Source: Gonapodya sp. JEL0774
Lineage: Eukaryota > Monoblepharomycota > Monoblepharidomycetes > Monoblepharidales > Gonapodyaceae
DNA length: 64,000 nt
Assembly (NCBI GenBank): GCA_027604505.1
Contig: JADIIX010000004.1
Span: 248,001 to 312,000 of the forward strand
Direction: 5' to 3'
Each line of letters opens with the position of its first letter. The stretch's first letter is position 1. Positions 34,335 to 46,266 of the stretch are shown here, piece by piece. The position numbers were made by a program, and so were the translations under genes. Below the pieces are notes generated by a model. It was not told where the DNA came from, did no database searches, and saw nothing but the letters and a program-made list of their open reading frames with translations.

Positions 34335-35299
34335 ATGGGTGATCCGTCTCAGCCAGTCATCCTCATCAGTGAAGTCGCCAGTGGACTCGGTCTCGCCTGT
34401 ACCGAAGGTGAGTCCGATTACACGGCATTCGAGAGGTGGTGCTCCCCGGGATCTACGGACGATTTTACGGATTTCGCTTGTGAGGGTATCTGCAAGACAA
34501 GGTGCTTTTGGGCTGGATATGTCTGTGCGACAACAGATGATGTCGGTTCGGAACATCCCTCGTTCCGACAGTTGTCACTTGCTCGTTCAAAACTTTACTG
34601 AGACACGTGCGACGGTCAGTCGCAATCCGCCAGTTCAAGTACAACGTCGTCGGAATCTCGCCTGATGCGTCTGCTGGTCTTCAACCGCTCCTCAACTCAT
34701 CCAGTCTGCACTTCGTTCAGGGGGAAGTATCAGACACTTCAGTACACCAGGAAGCGATTGAAATAGCAATGGATGAGGTAAGTGTGAGGAAATTTTCAAT
34801 CATCTCCTCTGTTGAATGCCTTTCAATACATAAATCGAATATTCGTGATACAAGTGGGGCCACATTGACGCAGTTGTGCTTATTCCTGATGGAAACTCAG
34901 CTTCGCTGAAGGAGTTGTTATCGTCACTCCTCGAGAAAGTGAGATGCAGTTTGGAACATGAATCGCGCCTGTCGATACTTGGAAAATGAACGAACTTTCC
35001 CGTCCACAACCCTCAAGCTTGAGAATTCACAGTTGCCGGACAACACTGGTCGAATCATCATCATCTCCGAAGGGCTTGAGCAGGACTTGAAGTGTGAGTA
35101 CCAGCCAGGTCATCCACTTTGTGGTGACATCATTTTGAGGAATGCTCTCGTCGTCATTTTAGCACATGTCGAGTCTATCACTTCGTCCAACCCGAAACTT
35201 GTGCACGCCTTTGTAAGCAAGAATGGGAGTCACGCTCATGTTGCAAAAGCAATCGTAGAAATGGCAGCAGGTGGTCTCAAGAAGAGGGGAAATTTGTGA
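34335..35299 (+). CDS. degenerate SDR-like Rossmann protein
   Basis: Exon 34335-34407 (MGDPSQPVILISEVASGLGL) has a GTGAGT donor and joins in phase 1 to an exon with FKYNVVGISPDASAGLQPLL and HFVQGEVSDTSVHQEAIEIA. Then come WGHIDAVVLIPDGNS, a final part starting around 34950 (DAVWNMNRACRYLENE), and GRIIIISEGLEQD. This is the strand-helix order of short-chain dehydrogenases (TGxxxGIG, D-V-T, NAG, GRIVNIS). The glycine motif is altered, NAG is absent and no YxxxK catalytic pair is visible. Between about 34920 and 34950 the frame changes with no normal-sized intron, so this may be a sequencing error, a missed splice or a decaying gene. It lies head to tail before the IlvD-type dehydratase. An oxidoreductase activity cannot be claimed. 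Confidence 0.5.
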
Positions 35300-35591
35300 G
35301 GCATAGAAAATGGGACAACGATGAAACCCCCATGATAATAGTAGTACTATATAGCGCCGATACACGGTAAATTTTAACGTGGACAATCTGAATCATTCGC
35401 ATGGTGAATTTCTCTGCGGAATTATATTCTTGAACTATTAGGATCCGACAACGGGTGCTCGGTGATATCCTCCGAAACTTATTTGAGCATCATCATAAAC
35501 TCCACCATTCACCTGAACTATTCTCAACGTCAATTTCGGACCTCTCGCCCTCTTCTCCAATCGCTTCTCGACGTCCCCGTTTTGGAACAAA

Positions 35592-38551
35592 ATGAGCTGT
35601 GCAAACCACAACAATTGCCCGGTGGGCACATCTCCAGACCTTGAGGAGCTATCCGCCCCCGCTCCTCTGCATACCAACGGAAATATTCACTACGACCTTG
35701 ATCCAGAAGATTTGCAAGTCGGCGTTGAAGTCATCCCAGGGTCAAACCTAAAACTCAGGAGCCGGAGGTGACTCGTCGTGTTCTTCAGATCAGTCTTTCC
35801 CAGTTGACTCAACTCCCACCGCCACCCCTTCAGATGGTTCAATGACTCGTCAGTACTTACTTCCCTCCAAGATTTCATACTCGCTTCTTTTTCTCATTAA
35901 GGGGTTTAATGTAGGCATGACGTTGGAATGACTGCACTCTATATCGAGCGTTACCTAAATTACGGAATTACTCGGTGAGACCTTTCAGGAGATCGCGATG
36001 GAGTTTTCGTATTTGACTCATCCATCGGGTTTCCAACAGGGAAGAACTTCAGAGTGACAAACCCATCATCGGTATTGGTGAGTTGTTGCAACAACATGCA
36101 CTTACAACACAAAGCTCAGCCTTTTTTCACGATTTTGTTTTTCAATATCTGAAAGCTCAAACTGGCTCAGATCTGTCCCCTTGCAATCGCCACCACACTA
36201 TCCTGGCATCCCGTTTACGAGACGGAATCCGTGCTGCCGGAGGTGTGCCTCTCGAATTCCCCGTACACCCGATTCAGGTCAGCCATTATGCATGCTTTGC
36301 CCCGGGTCAAAACGCAACTCGTTGACTTCTGTTGAATCCGATTCGACTATCTTCCCCAGGAAACTGGCAAGCGACCCACCGCCGCGTTGGACCGAAATCT
36401 CGCATATCTTGGCCTCGTCGAGGTGCTCCATGGCTATCCCCTTGACGGTGTTATCCTGACAACTGGCTGCGATAAGGTTTGTTCCTTTTGACATCAATTA
36501 TACGCGGCCATCCTCACTGCCGGTTGTTATGCTTCTACAGACCACCCCTGCTATGCTTATGGGAGCTGCTAGTAAGACTTGAACTCCTTCGAGTCTCTTT
36601 CAATACCTTTACTTACCTCGACGAATGTGTATCGACGCAGCGGTCAACATTCCCTCTATTGTGTTTTCTGGGGGACCTATGCTTGATGGTTACTACAAGG
36701 GTGAACTCGCAGGCAGCGGAACTATCGTGTGGAAGGCGTAAGTTTCGACAATGAGTAGATACGGTGAAAATGTGGCGACTGAAAGTCGGAATTAACCAGC
36801 CGCAAGCTCTTCGCGGCGCAAGAGATCAATTACGACGAATACGTTGACATGGTAGCTGCCAGTTCCACCTCTGTCGGACATTGCAGTACAATGGGTACAG
36901 CATTGAGTATGAACAGTCTCGCCGAAGCGGTCGGCATGTCTCTTCCAGGGTGCGCAGCGATACCGGGTCCCTACCGACAACGAGGCCAAATGGCTTACAT
37001 GACTGGAAAGTGAGTACAATATTGGATCGAGATGTGGTACATGCTGAAGTTTGGCATGTACCCCATCGCGTTTACTTTGGTGTGCGCATGGAGTAAGCTC
37101 GTCTGTTTCTCACAAACCTTTAATGTTTGCAGACGCATAGTTGAAATGGTTCGGGAAAACCTGACACCCTCCAAGATTATGACCAAAGAGGCATTCCGAA
37201 ATGCTGTTGCGGCGTCATCTGCTCTGGGAGCGAGCTCCAACTGTCCCATCCACATGATGTGAGCAGTTCTTTTTCAAATTGTATACTTCCATCGGTGGAT
37301 TATGCTTATTTTTTCTCTTTGCCATACCTCCTTTTCATGCAGTGCAATCGCCCGTCACATGGGAGTTGAACACAGCCTTGAAGATTGGCAAGCAGTAGGC
37401 CCAGAGATTCCTCTCCTTGTCGACTGCCAGCCGGCCGGGCGATTCCTTGGCGAGCGATTCTACCGAGCCGGAGGTGTCCCGGCAGTAATGCGGGAACTTT
37501 TGGATGCCGGCAAGATAGACGGTTCTGTCACGACGGTGACAGGGAAGACCCTTTCAGAAGATCTAGCGAGCGTAAAATTGGAGGACGTTGACCGGGAGGT
37601 GATCAGAGCTTACAACGCGCCCCTCCTGGAGCGAGCGGGCTACGTTGTCATGAGGGGGAACTTCATGAAGTGGGTTGCGCCTCTAAACTATCAGGGATGC
37701 TACCGTTTTCAAATTCTTTCCCCCTTTTTAGCTCTGGGATTCTCAAAATGTCTGTCATTGACGAGGAATTTAGAAAACGGTATCTGAGCACTCCGGACAA
37801 AGAGAATGTCCTCGATGGGACCGCAGTGGTTTTCGAAGGCACCGAGGATTACCACAAGCGCATTGAAGACCCTGCTTTGGCACTTACCGCGCACTCGATT
37901 CTTGTGATTCGCAACTCTGGTCCAGTAGGATACCCGGGATCCGCAGAAGGTATGCATGGAAGTTGCCTGGAGTTCGCCAGCAAACGGATTGTCTCATAAG
38001 TTTATCCTCCGAACAGTCGTAAACATGCAACCCCCTGCGTACCTACTTAAGCAAGGAATTTCGACCCTTCCAACCCTCGGCGATGGTCGTCAATCGGTGA
38101 GCTCGAGCATGATATGCTTCCAACAACTTGGTTGTTCCTTCCTGAGTACCTCCCTATTACTAGGGGACATCCGCATCACCTTCCATTCTCAATGTGTCCC
38201 CAGAGTCAGCTGTCGGCGGTGGCCTCGCTTTACTCAAGACTGGTGAGACACCATCCCTGGGTCTTCTTTAGTCTTGGCTCTTCAACATTTGCTCTGTACT
38301 CTGTCTCACTTTATATAGGTGACCCGATGCGTATAGATCTCAACACTCGACGAGTGGACGTTTTAATTCCCGACGCGGAACTTGAGGAACGTCGCAAGGC
38401 GTGGACAGCGCCGAGGCTGAAGAACAAGACCCCATGGGAAGAAATCTATCGGTCACTGGTGGGACAATTGGAGTCGGGAGGATGTTTGGAGATGGCCACT
38501 CGATATCAAAAAGTCATTGAGACAAAGGGGGAGTCGAGGCATAATCATTGA
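35592..38551 (+). CDS. IlvD/Edd-family dehydratase, aldonic-acid type
   Basis: About ten exons. The start [20 protein letters not shown] ends SNLKLRSR and splices to WFND(S) and [19 protein letters not shown]. Family motifs follow: [106 protein letters not shown], VRNSGPxGYPG-like [28 protein letters not shown] and [13 protein letters not shown]. The three cluster cysteines and the wording SPCNRHH and NCPIHMIAIARH resemble pentonate (L-arabinonate or D-xylonate) dehydratases rather than the branched-chain enzyme Ilv3. Predicted reaction: Fe-S-dependent dehydration of a sugar acid to a 2-keto-3-deoxy acid. No mitochondrial presequence is evident. Substrate is inferred from motifs only. Confidence 0.82.
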
Positions 38552-38725
38552 CATTTCGACCGGAATTCGAGATAATCCCTCAAAGACGTCTTTGACTTTT
38601 TCCATCGAGCGGATAGGTCTTGTCGAGCGCATGATCGCATTACATAAAGAAGAGAATAAAATTATATTCCACCACAATGACGCAGATGTTTGCTCCGCCA
38701 CATCTATTTTTCAATTGTCGGCAGC

Positions 38726-39367
38726 ATGTCCGCGGATGACGAATCCACATCAGAACTTTTGGAGAATGACACTCTTTCTCCGCTTCCTTCTTCATCTGGG
38801 ACAGCTCCCGGAATTCTTGATCTCGGGTTCCCGACAGCACAATCTTCATCCACCCACCACTCCAGCGCACCGTCACCGTCAATGCATTCACGCAAAGGAA
38901 GTACTCTGACTTTTGCAACTTCAGCCACTGCAATCCCAACATCTGCAGGCTCGCTCTTGTTGCCGTCTGAGCTCGATCCAACTTCACTTCGGGCGCTCAA
39001 ATCCACGGCCCGAATGTCGTCCAATGCACTTCAATTAGCACAAAAACTGCGCTCCGCAAGAGATGAGTTGATTCGGGCGACGGCCAAAACTGCGCAGTTG
39101 CAAAAACAGTATGCCGAGAGGGAAAAAGAGGTCAAGGCTATAGAGCAGGAGTGTGACGAAGCGAGGAAAGAAGTGGAGAAGTTGAACAGAGGCTTGGACG
39201 CACTGGTCAAGGAGAAGAGCAAGTGTGAGAATTGCCTGAAGGAACTCAAAGATGAGAACGCGTTCTTGGAGGCAATGCTGAAAGAAGGAGCATTTGGACC
39301 ATTGGCCGGGGAACTCATCGAGAAAGAACAATTCGCATTAGATGACAAGATAGCACTAGAGAGCTGA
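38726..39367 (+). CDS. small coiled-coil protein, unknown function
   Basis: Single-exon frame of 213 codons (MSADDESTSELLENDT start; an upstream in-frame ATG at 38690 is an alternative). Residues 1-90 are Ser/Thr/Pro-rich. Residues about 100-185 form a strong coiled coil (KQYAEREKEVKAIEQECDEA) with a CENC pair near residue 170, then a short acidic end. No family is recognised. Lack of introns is unusual for this window. Codon use looks ordinary. Confidence 0.6.
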   Translation: MSADDESTSELLENDTLSPLPSSSGTAPGILDLGFPTAQSSSTHHSSAPSPSMHSRKGSTLTFATSATAIPTSAGSLLLPSELDPTSLRALKSTARMSSNALQLAQKLRSARDELIRATAKTAQLQKQYAEREKEVKAIEQECDEARKEVEKLNRGLDALVKEKSKCENCLKELKDENAFLEAMLKEGAFGPLAGELIEKEQFALDDKIALES

Positions 39368-39467
39368 TCGTTAATAATTTTGTGAAACACGGATAAAGCG
39401 GTTCGCCCACCCACCGATCCATCGCGCGGAGTTTTTGTTCCGACAGAACAACCAGCTAATCGCAATC

Positions 39468-41019
39468 ATGACTCTGCCAAGCTTCAAAAACGCGCTCATT
39501 TCTATTCCGAGACCACACGTTCTGCTCATCGTGAGTCTCCAACCGTCAAATGTCAATTCTGCCCAAGACGTGAAACCCAACCGAAACTTCTAATTTGGAA
39601 GACGATGAATCGCCCAGACAATCTCAATGCCTTTAATGTTGGTCTGCAGTAAGTGGTGACGAGTTTGACTCACACCAAAAGGTTCCACGTTGCTCACCTC
39701 CTCGGATGTTACAGTGACGACATGTCCGCAATCTGGTCCGTGGTTCTCAACAAACATCGGAACAATGTATCCACGAGCTCATGAGATCTGCCATCTTATT
39801 TTTTCTCCTCCGCACCAGGGATTTGTATGAGAAGGACAATAACTTGTGGTGTGCTGTGCTCACTGGTGCCGGAAGAGCCTTTTCCGCGGGAAACGATCTT
39901 GTCGAGATGTCGACCAAGCCGGCCCACCAGACTATTAAAAAAGGAAACAATGGTGCTTAACAATGGGCAGCCTTCCAATTCCGTTTATGGTGTCAAGCTC
40001 TCACCTCGGTTTTACACTGTGCGTTAAACAGGTTTCGGAGGCTTAACTAACAGGACATCCTTGACCAAGCCCGTCATCGCTGCGGTCAACGGAATCGCCA
40101 TGGGTGGAGGGTGAGCACTTAATAGCGCTCGTGCGAGGTGATAGTTTTTGAAAGGTGCTCCCCATAAATATCCCAACTGCAACCACTTGCTGCAGCATGG
40201 AAACAGCCATTGCTTGTGACATCATTCTGGCAAGTGAACATGCGCGTTTCGCGCTCCCCGAGGTGAAGGTTGGTCTCAGCGCGATGGCTGGTAAGTTGTG
40301 CACCCAAGTGCACCTGAAAGACATGTTTTGGTTTTGTGTTATGTATTTGATGCGAACTACTCTCTAGGCGGGACGGCAAACCTGCACAGACTTATTGGGT
40401 GAGATTTCCCCTTGTCTCTGTCGCTTTTGCGTTTGACCTGTTGAATATCGGAACAAAGATACCACAATGCCATGGCGCTCATCCTCACTGGCCGTCATTT
40501 CACCGCACAAGAAGCGAAAGATATGCGTTTGGTCCAGGAGGTTGTTCCCCATGCTGTGAGTGTGGCGAATCAGGACACTTGCAATGGAGGATGGTACGGC
40601 GTGCCTAACATCTCTTGCAACCTTTCCTTCCCTCCTCCTTCATCTCACAACCACTTAAAACTAACAGAATCTTGTAGACAGGGCCCTACAAATCGCCGAG
40701 GAGATCACCGCGAACTCACCTGACGGCGTTCGTGCGTCAAAGGCACAGGCAAGACGCGGCCGGGAAGTTGGGTGGATCCAGGCCAACCTTGATTCTATGA
40801 CACTACCCGAGGTGAGCAGCACTCATAACTTTTCCGAGATATGCCTGGCGCTCACGCCATGGAGTGGCAAACGACAACTCACTATGATTGTGTACTACAA
40901 TTGACACGTCTTAGACTGTTGCGATGGCTACGGGCACAAACGCAAAAGAAGGACCCCTTGCTTTCGCCCAGAAGCGGAAGCCAAACTGGGGACCGTTGGC
41001 GCCCCTGCCCAAGTTATGA
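39468..41019 (+). CDS. enoyl-CoA hydratase/isomerase (crotonase)
   Basis: About nine small exons. The start MTLPSFKNALISIPRPHVLL joins TMNRPDNLNAFNVGLHDDMS, W-DLYEKDNNLWCAVLTGAGR, AFSAGNDLVEM, LTKPVIAAVNGIAMGGGMET, ACDIILASEHARFALPEVKV, GGTANLHRLIGYHNAMALIL, NLVDRALQIAEEITANSPDG and a C-terminal Lys-rich end PLPKL at 41019. The oxyanion-hole segments AFSAGNDL and GIAMGGG are present. PEVKVGL sits where a catalytic Glu lies in hydratases. Acts on an acyl-CoA thioester; which one is not readable. The final PKL is at best a weak PTS1. It ends 323 bp before the convergent Zn2Cys6 gene. Confidence 0.85.
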
Positions 41020-41341
41020 GGGAGAGTGGTTTGCTGTCCTAATAGGAGGGCAAAGTGACATAGGCTTCTAGCATGCTCTGTTTGACGGAAATAAAACCGA
41101 CCTGGCATCACTCAATGACTGAGTGTGTGACCGAGCACTCCGTCTCAACGATTGCTGAGTCTTCATCTGAACACACCGGTAAATCTCATATACCGGGTCT
41201 AGGTTTGCCGCGGAGCAGGACGGTTGTCCAACGAACGTAAATGTGTGCATAAATTAAAATTGGGTATTTTCCTCTTGGAGGTTCAGTCCCAAAATTTACG
41301 TAAATGGGATAAAATACAAAATTCAACATAATGTAGTGCCA

Positions 41342-44254
41342 TTAAACTTGAATAATTCCGTTGGCGAATGCCACTCGTACCACCGTGGCATAGTACGCAT
41401 CCGCAGAGGCCCAAAACCTGCGGAGGGCGTCAAGAGCTTTGATAAGAATCGCAACTGACCGTCGAGAGGTTCTCAGAAGCTCTGCGTTGGGAAAGTCGGG
41501 GAAGGGGTGAGAAGTAGGCAACATGGTGGAAACGAGAGCGTTCATGAGGTGAACCATGCACGTCTTTCGCAGATTGACGGAAGAGTGAGAGTTAAGTGAA
41601 ACGGTTCAATGGATAAGCCTTGAACACCATGAATCTACCTCAAAGACGGGAAATGTCAAACAGGCATTAAAGTAGCGCAGGGTAGGTTCAGCGACGAGAA
41701 GTCGTTCGATTATTGCGGCCACGCGATTAGCCTGTGAATGTAGACGGTAACACGCAATTCGACAAGAAGCGCAAAAGTCACCCACTCACTGCGTGAGTGC
41801 AGACATCAAAAGACGTTCGCGTAGGCCACACAAAGTCGTGCAGTGTCAGTTCCGGTCTAAAGTTGCGTCAGAAAGATTATATCACGCTTGAACAATGGAC
41901 CGAACCTCACCGGTGAAGAAGGATCACAGTTGCGTGATACAAAACATGCAGACACGCACTTCCTGCCAGCGTCCGGAGCTCACTTCGCGACACAGATCCA
42001 TTGGGGTCCGTGTGCGGAATGTACTCTTTTTTCGCGTCATCGGAGAGTCCCGTCCAAAACTCTTTGAGCTCCGAGTCTAGTTGACACAGACGGTCATCCA
42101 AGTGTCCAATTGACGTGCGACTCGACTTCTCGCTCTTTGCATAGCTTGCCACCTTCCCGAAGATGACGGACATCATCATCTGCTCCCTTGCATATTTTGA
42201 CGGCCACTTCTGTTGCAAAGTGCTGCTTGTCATCACTGGAACAAGGCCAAACGCACTCTCTAATCCTTTTTCCCAATTTGGGATGTTCCGATGAATTTTT
42301 GCCACGCTATTTCTGGGATATCCAGAGTCATCGAGATTATTCCACTCAATGTCGTTTGGGAAGTCAACGTAACATTTGCAGGGATCGATCAGACTCGGAC
42401 GCCCAGCGATCATGCTAGACAGGGTGTCGAAATAAAACACAAACCACCATGCCCGCTTACGACTTTCAAACTCTAGAGGTGTGAGCTGCGCTAGAACACC
42501 GGCGTCGGGGGCTTCATGCCACTTCATTTCGAGAATCATCCTTACAGACATGCCACCATACATCCCTGCAGGTGCCAACAAAATCCCAAGCCCAAAAACA
42601 AGAGAAATACATGTGCATGAAAGAAAACAGAATAAGGAAACAAACACTCACAGCCTAGACTGACTCGGCCCGAACCTGTCGCATACAGGGACATGAACAC
42701 GAGAGACAAAACCGTACTCAAACAGGGCTCCTCCAAGGAAAATGTAAGAAGTCGCCGTGCAATAGAAAAGTAACGTTCCCCTTCATGGGCAGATGGAAGA
42801 CCAGGGAGGTTCTGTGCTCGCCACTCCGGAGATCCAACTGCTCCAACAGCAAGAGTGGTGGAGAGTGCATACATCGAGTAAATCAACAGAGGACTTTGGT
42901 GATCCAATGTGGCAAAAAAGGTTCCCTAGTCATCGTCGAAAGTGAGTATCTCTGGTCTGTAAAATATGAAGCACCCAGCTGGACGCACAGGATGAATGAC
43001 AGGGGCCCACATCATATTCTCAAAGAAATATTGTAGCAAATCCACACGAGTTGCTTCACGTGGGACCAATTTTCTCAGAAGACGAAGGCGAAACAGCGAT
43101 GGATTCATTCCTAGTCTTTCCAAACCAGCAACGAGAGCGGCAATTTCAGCGTCTTGTGGAACATTTTCCGCCAGGACATCTGCGACCAGTGCCGTTGAGC
43201 TTCTCCTCTGCCTTCTTACTCCCCATGGGATCGATTCAAAATGGGTGGCAGAGAAAGATGCTCCAACTGTCCGGTCCGTCATTGTGTCTACATAGTTATC
43301 ATCTCCATCAATGCTGACATCAACAACATCGAACTTCTCCGTGCCTCGACGTCGAGCGATGTCATCAAAGTAAGTAGTAGAATCTCTCAGTTTAATAGTG
43401 AGTGAGATAGCGTCACCGGAAATGGTTTCGTCTGATAGCGGTAATTGAGGAGAAAGGGTTTCGAGACTAGTCGTCCCTTTCCCCGTTAAATCTACTCCAA
43501 ATTCTGGAGGAAGGGTGCGCATGTCATAGTTAAAAGTCATTTCCTGAGGAATGGAATGGAAGAAATGTGACGTTGCTTCTCGCGGTGGTGGGGGTAGTTC
43601 CTCGGGTAGAAACTGCAAAAACGAAGAGTTGCTCGAGACTGGTGTCATACCCTCCGGTGAGACTTCGCGAGAGTGGTTCTGATCCTCGTTCACTTCATCT
43701 TCGCTCGAGTCTGTGACCTCTTCAATGTTATCCAGATTCTCCAACGAAGGAATTTCGACTCTCTTAAAAGGAGCATCTGACCCTGTTGGAGCTGCAGACG
43801 CGAGCGCAGCATCCATGGCCCGTAATCGCAATTCGAGATGCTGTATGTACTCTGCCTTGGACATTCTTTTCTTGGGCTCCGCCTTCAATGAAACAAACGC
43901 AGCGGTGCCTGTTCGTCATATTTATGGCGGAGCTGTCGCAAACATGCAGTACCCTCACCTTGGTATACACGCAATCACGGGCAGTTTTCGAGCAATGTGT
44001 ACATGGTTTGTTTCCATCACAGCGTTTCTTCGACTTATGGCAGCTGATGATATGTATCATGACAGTTTACCAAATGTGGCTTCGTTTCCCTTTTAACTTT
44101 CCTGAACTCACGACAAACAAGCAACTCTATTGCGACTCCATCGTGGAGTTCGGCGTGTTTGTCCCTTCCGTCCAGAATGTGTGGGATCACACCCTGAGTT
44201 ACGACCCTGATCATCCCCAGCAGTAATGGGGCTTTTGGTCTCCCTTGCGCTCAT
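41342..44254 (-). CDS. Zn2Cys6 fungal transcription factor
   Basis: The first exon 44112-44254 (MSARETKSPITAGDDQGR to RVACL) joins in phase 2 across an intron to give VACLSCHKSKKRCDGNKPCT, HCSKTARDCVYTK and the linker EPKKRMSKAEYIQHLELRLR. This is a full binuclear cluster, Cys-x2-Cys-x6-Cys with the second half Cys-x2-Cys-x6-Cys, followed by a dimerisation helix. A 300-residue acidic middle ends at YRPEILTF. The Fungal_trans domain follows (MYALSTTLAVGAVGS, FSIARRLLTFSLEEPCLSTV, KRAWWFVFYFDTLSSMIAGR, LRTLAGSACLHVLYHATVIL) and the protein ends at 41342. It is a nuclear DNA-binding regulator. It is divergent from the cyclase gene with only 170 bp between starts, which suggests it controls that gene. 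Confidence 0.85.
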
Positions 44255-44424
44255 CCGTGGTACCCCCAAGTAGCAGATGTGATCTTGTAGTTCGTGGTAT
44301 TATGGAGTTGTGTATATTAGGGAATCTTCGGAGTTTTTGGGTTCCACCAAAATGTTGGCTGTGAAATCTTCACATTCACCAACTTTTTACCTCCAAAAAA
44401 CCGAGATTTGGATTCCCAAGACTG
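44255..44424. promoter_or_regulatory. short divergent promoter, regulator/cyclase
   Basis: 170 bp between the start codons of the Zn2Cys6 regulator (minus) and the cyclase (plus). I could not pick out a convincing CGG-N-CCG pair typical of Zn2Cys6 sites by eye. Confidence 0.45.
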
Positions 44425-46100
44425 ATGTCTGCAGCGAATCCAAGATGGAAAAGGCGACCGGAAGGTTCCACATGGGGGGACTGGGGTAATTCATTCGATG
44501 TTGGAACTGGGTCGGGATGAATCCTTGCATGCTGGCTGCACTTCCACCTATAGGTGCCGATGACCAACTTGGAAGAATGAATCTCGTGACAGCGGAAAAA
44601 GTAAAGCAAGGAGTGGCCGAGGTAGGGCTGACATAGTTGTCTCATCGTAGGCCTTCATTGTCCACAATGAATCCCCATGCCCCACCCGATTTAACGTGGC
44701 GAGGTCAAAGAAGGTATTAGATTTAATCTGAACCTTCCTCTCACCCTTCCTGGTGGCGGGTCCGTTACGTCAGTGCTCAAGAAGGGCCGCTCAGCTTAAC
44801 TGAAAGGCTTTACATTGCAGAAATGCTCTGAATCCAAGAAGAAATCCGCCTGTGTTATCGCCAACCCACCGTTTGGAACCAGGCTTTGAAGGAGCGTCCA
44901 ATTTCAACATTCCATTGACGATTCAGAACCCACTGTTTACAGACATTGTGAACGATGATAAGGTTGAACTAGTGTTACAGGTTCGCTGTTTCCTGAATTA
45001 GCGGTCTTGCTAGTATTCGCTGACTTTGCCCGACGTTCCCCATTGCTCAAGTATTCATCCCAGTGGGATGGATTTGCTCATGTCGGGTCCCAATTTGATC
45101 TTATGGACAACGGAAAGCCTGAATTCTGTTTCTGTGGGGTCACTGTCTATGCCGTTCAAAGATGTACACCCTGATTGTGCTCTCCATACAGACAATGGCT
45201 TTCGTGCGGGAATCGACATAATCGGTCCTGTTACATACTCTCCCGAGGGAAAAGTTATTGAGACCCACTCCCACGGGCACATCGGTGCGAATAAGCTCAG
45301 CGTTTGCAACCTTGCTGTTCATGCTATTCAAGGGCGAGGTGTGATGGTGGATTTGGAAAAACATTTCGGAAGGGAGAAGCGCTATGTTTCGGTGAATATA
45401 GTGCCGTTTATGTATGGTGTTGCTAATCATATAGTCTTGACGCTCATTTCAGTATGGCGATTTGATGAAAGTCATGGAGGAGGACAACGTTATCGTGGAA
45501 AAGGGGGACCTTTGTGAGCACAGTCTACTTCTGTTCTGTGGTGCCCTGCTATGATTGAAGGTCGCTGTCAGTGTTCTTCCACACTGGGTTCGCTCAATCA
45601 TTGATAGAAATGAACGGCAATCCAGATCCCCACGTCTTACATAATACTTGCTGTGGATTGGATGGCCGAGATCCCGACCTGTTAAGGTGGATCACAGACT
45701 CTGGTGTCGCGGCACTTATTTCGGACAAGTACGTGCGATACTTGCATTCAAGTCCCCTTCAATAAATTGTGACCTGAACCCCGATATGACAGCTACGCAG
45801 TGGAGCAGCTCCCCGCTCGCCCTCCACCAGGTGACGCTGCTGGTCGCCCACACGCGTCCATGCCCCTACACGAACACGCTCTGTTCCGCGTCGGAATAAA
45901 TCTCGGGGAGATATGGCAACTCACAGAGCTTGCTGTTTGGCTGCGTGAACACAATCGGAACAGGTTTTTTGTGACTTGCCCAGGACTCAACCTTCCAGGT
46001 GCTGTTGGCTGGTGAGTTGCCAAAGTCCGTTTGTATTTCACGGGTATGCGAATTTTTGCCGTTATATTGCAGTCCTCCTTGCGCTGTTGCCACTGTGTAA
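44425..46100 (+). CDS. cyclase-family (PF04199-type) hydrolase
   Basis: Exons: MSAANPRWKRRPEGSTWGDW joined in phase 1 to GADDQLGRMNLVTAEKVKQG, then RFNLNLPLTLPGG, IPLTIQNPLFTDIVNDDKVE, YSSQWDGFAHVGSQFDLMDN, IQGRGVMVDLEKHFG, VHTGFAQSLIEMNGNP, RWITDSGVAALISDN, RPHASMPLHEHALFRVGINL, and GEIWQLTELAVWLREHNRNR ending CPPCAVATV at 46100. QWDGxxHxG, GRGVMVD and LHEHALFRVGINLGE are the marks of the fungal-type cyclase family, related to kynurenine formamidase and metal-dependent hydrolases. Substrate unknown. The exon join before RFNLNLPL and the middle join near 45.15-45.30 kb are not fully resolved. Divergent Zn2Cys6 regulator upstream. Confidence 0.8.
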
Positions 46101-46266
46101 CTGAAGTGAATACATCTATCCATCGCTTTGATTAATACGTTGCGTGTTACAGCTGAAAAGGGTTTCGAGCGGATGCCCGCTTGATTCTCTAACATGTCCG
46201 ATCCGTCACCATTCGAAACCTATATATTTAAATTTAGTGGCATCGAAAGTTTAGCGTCCTTGATTC

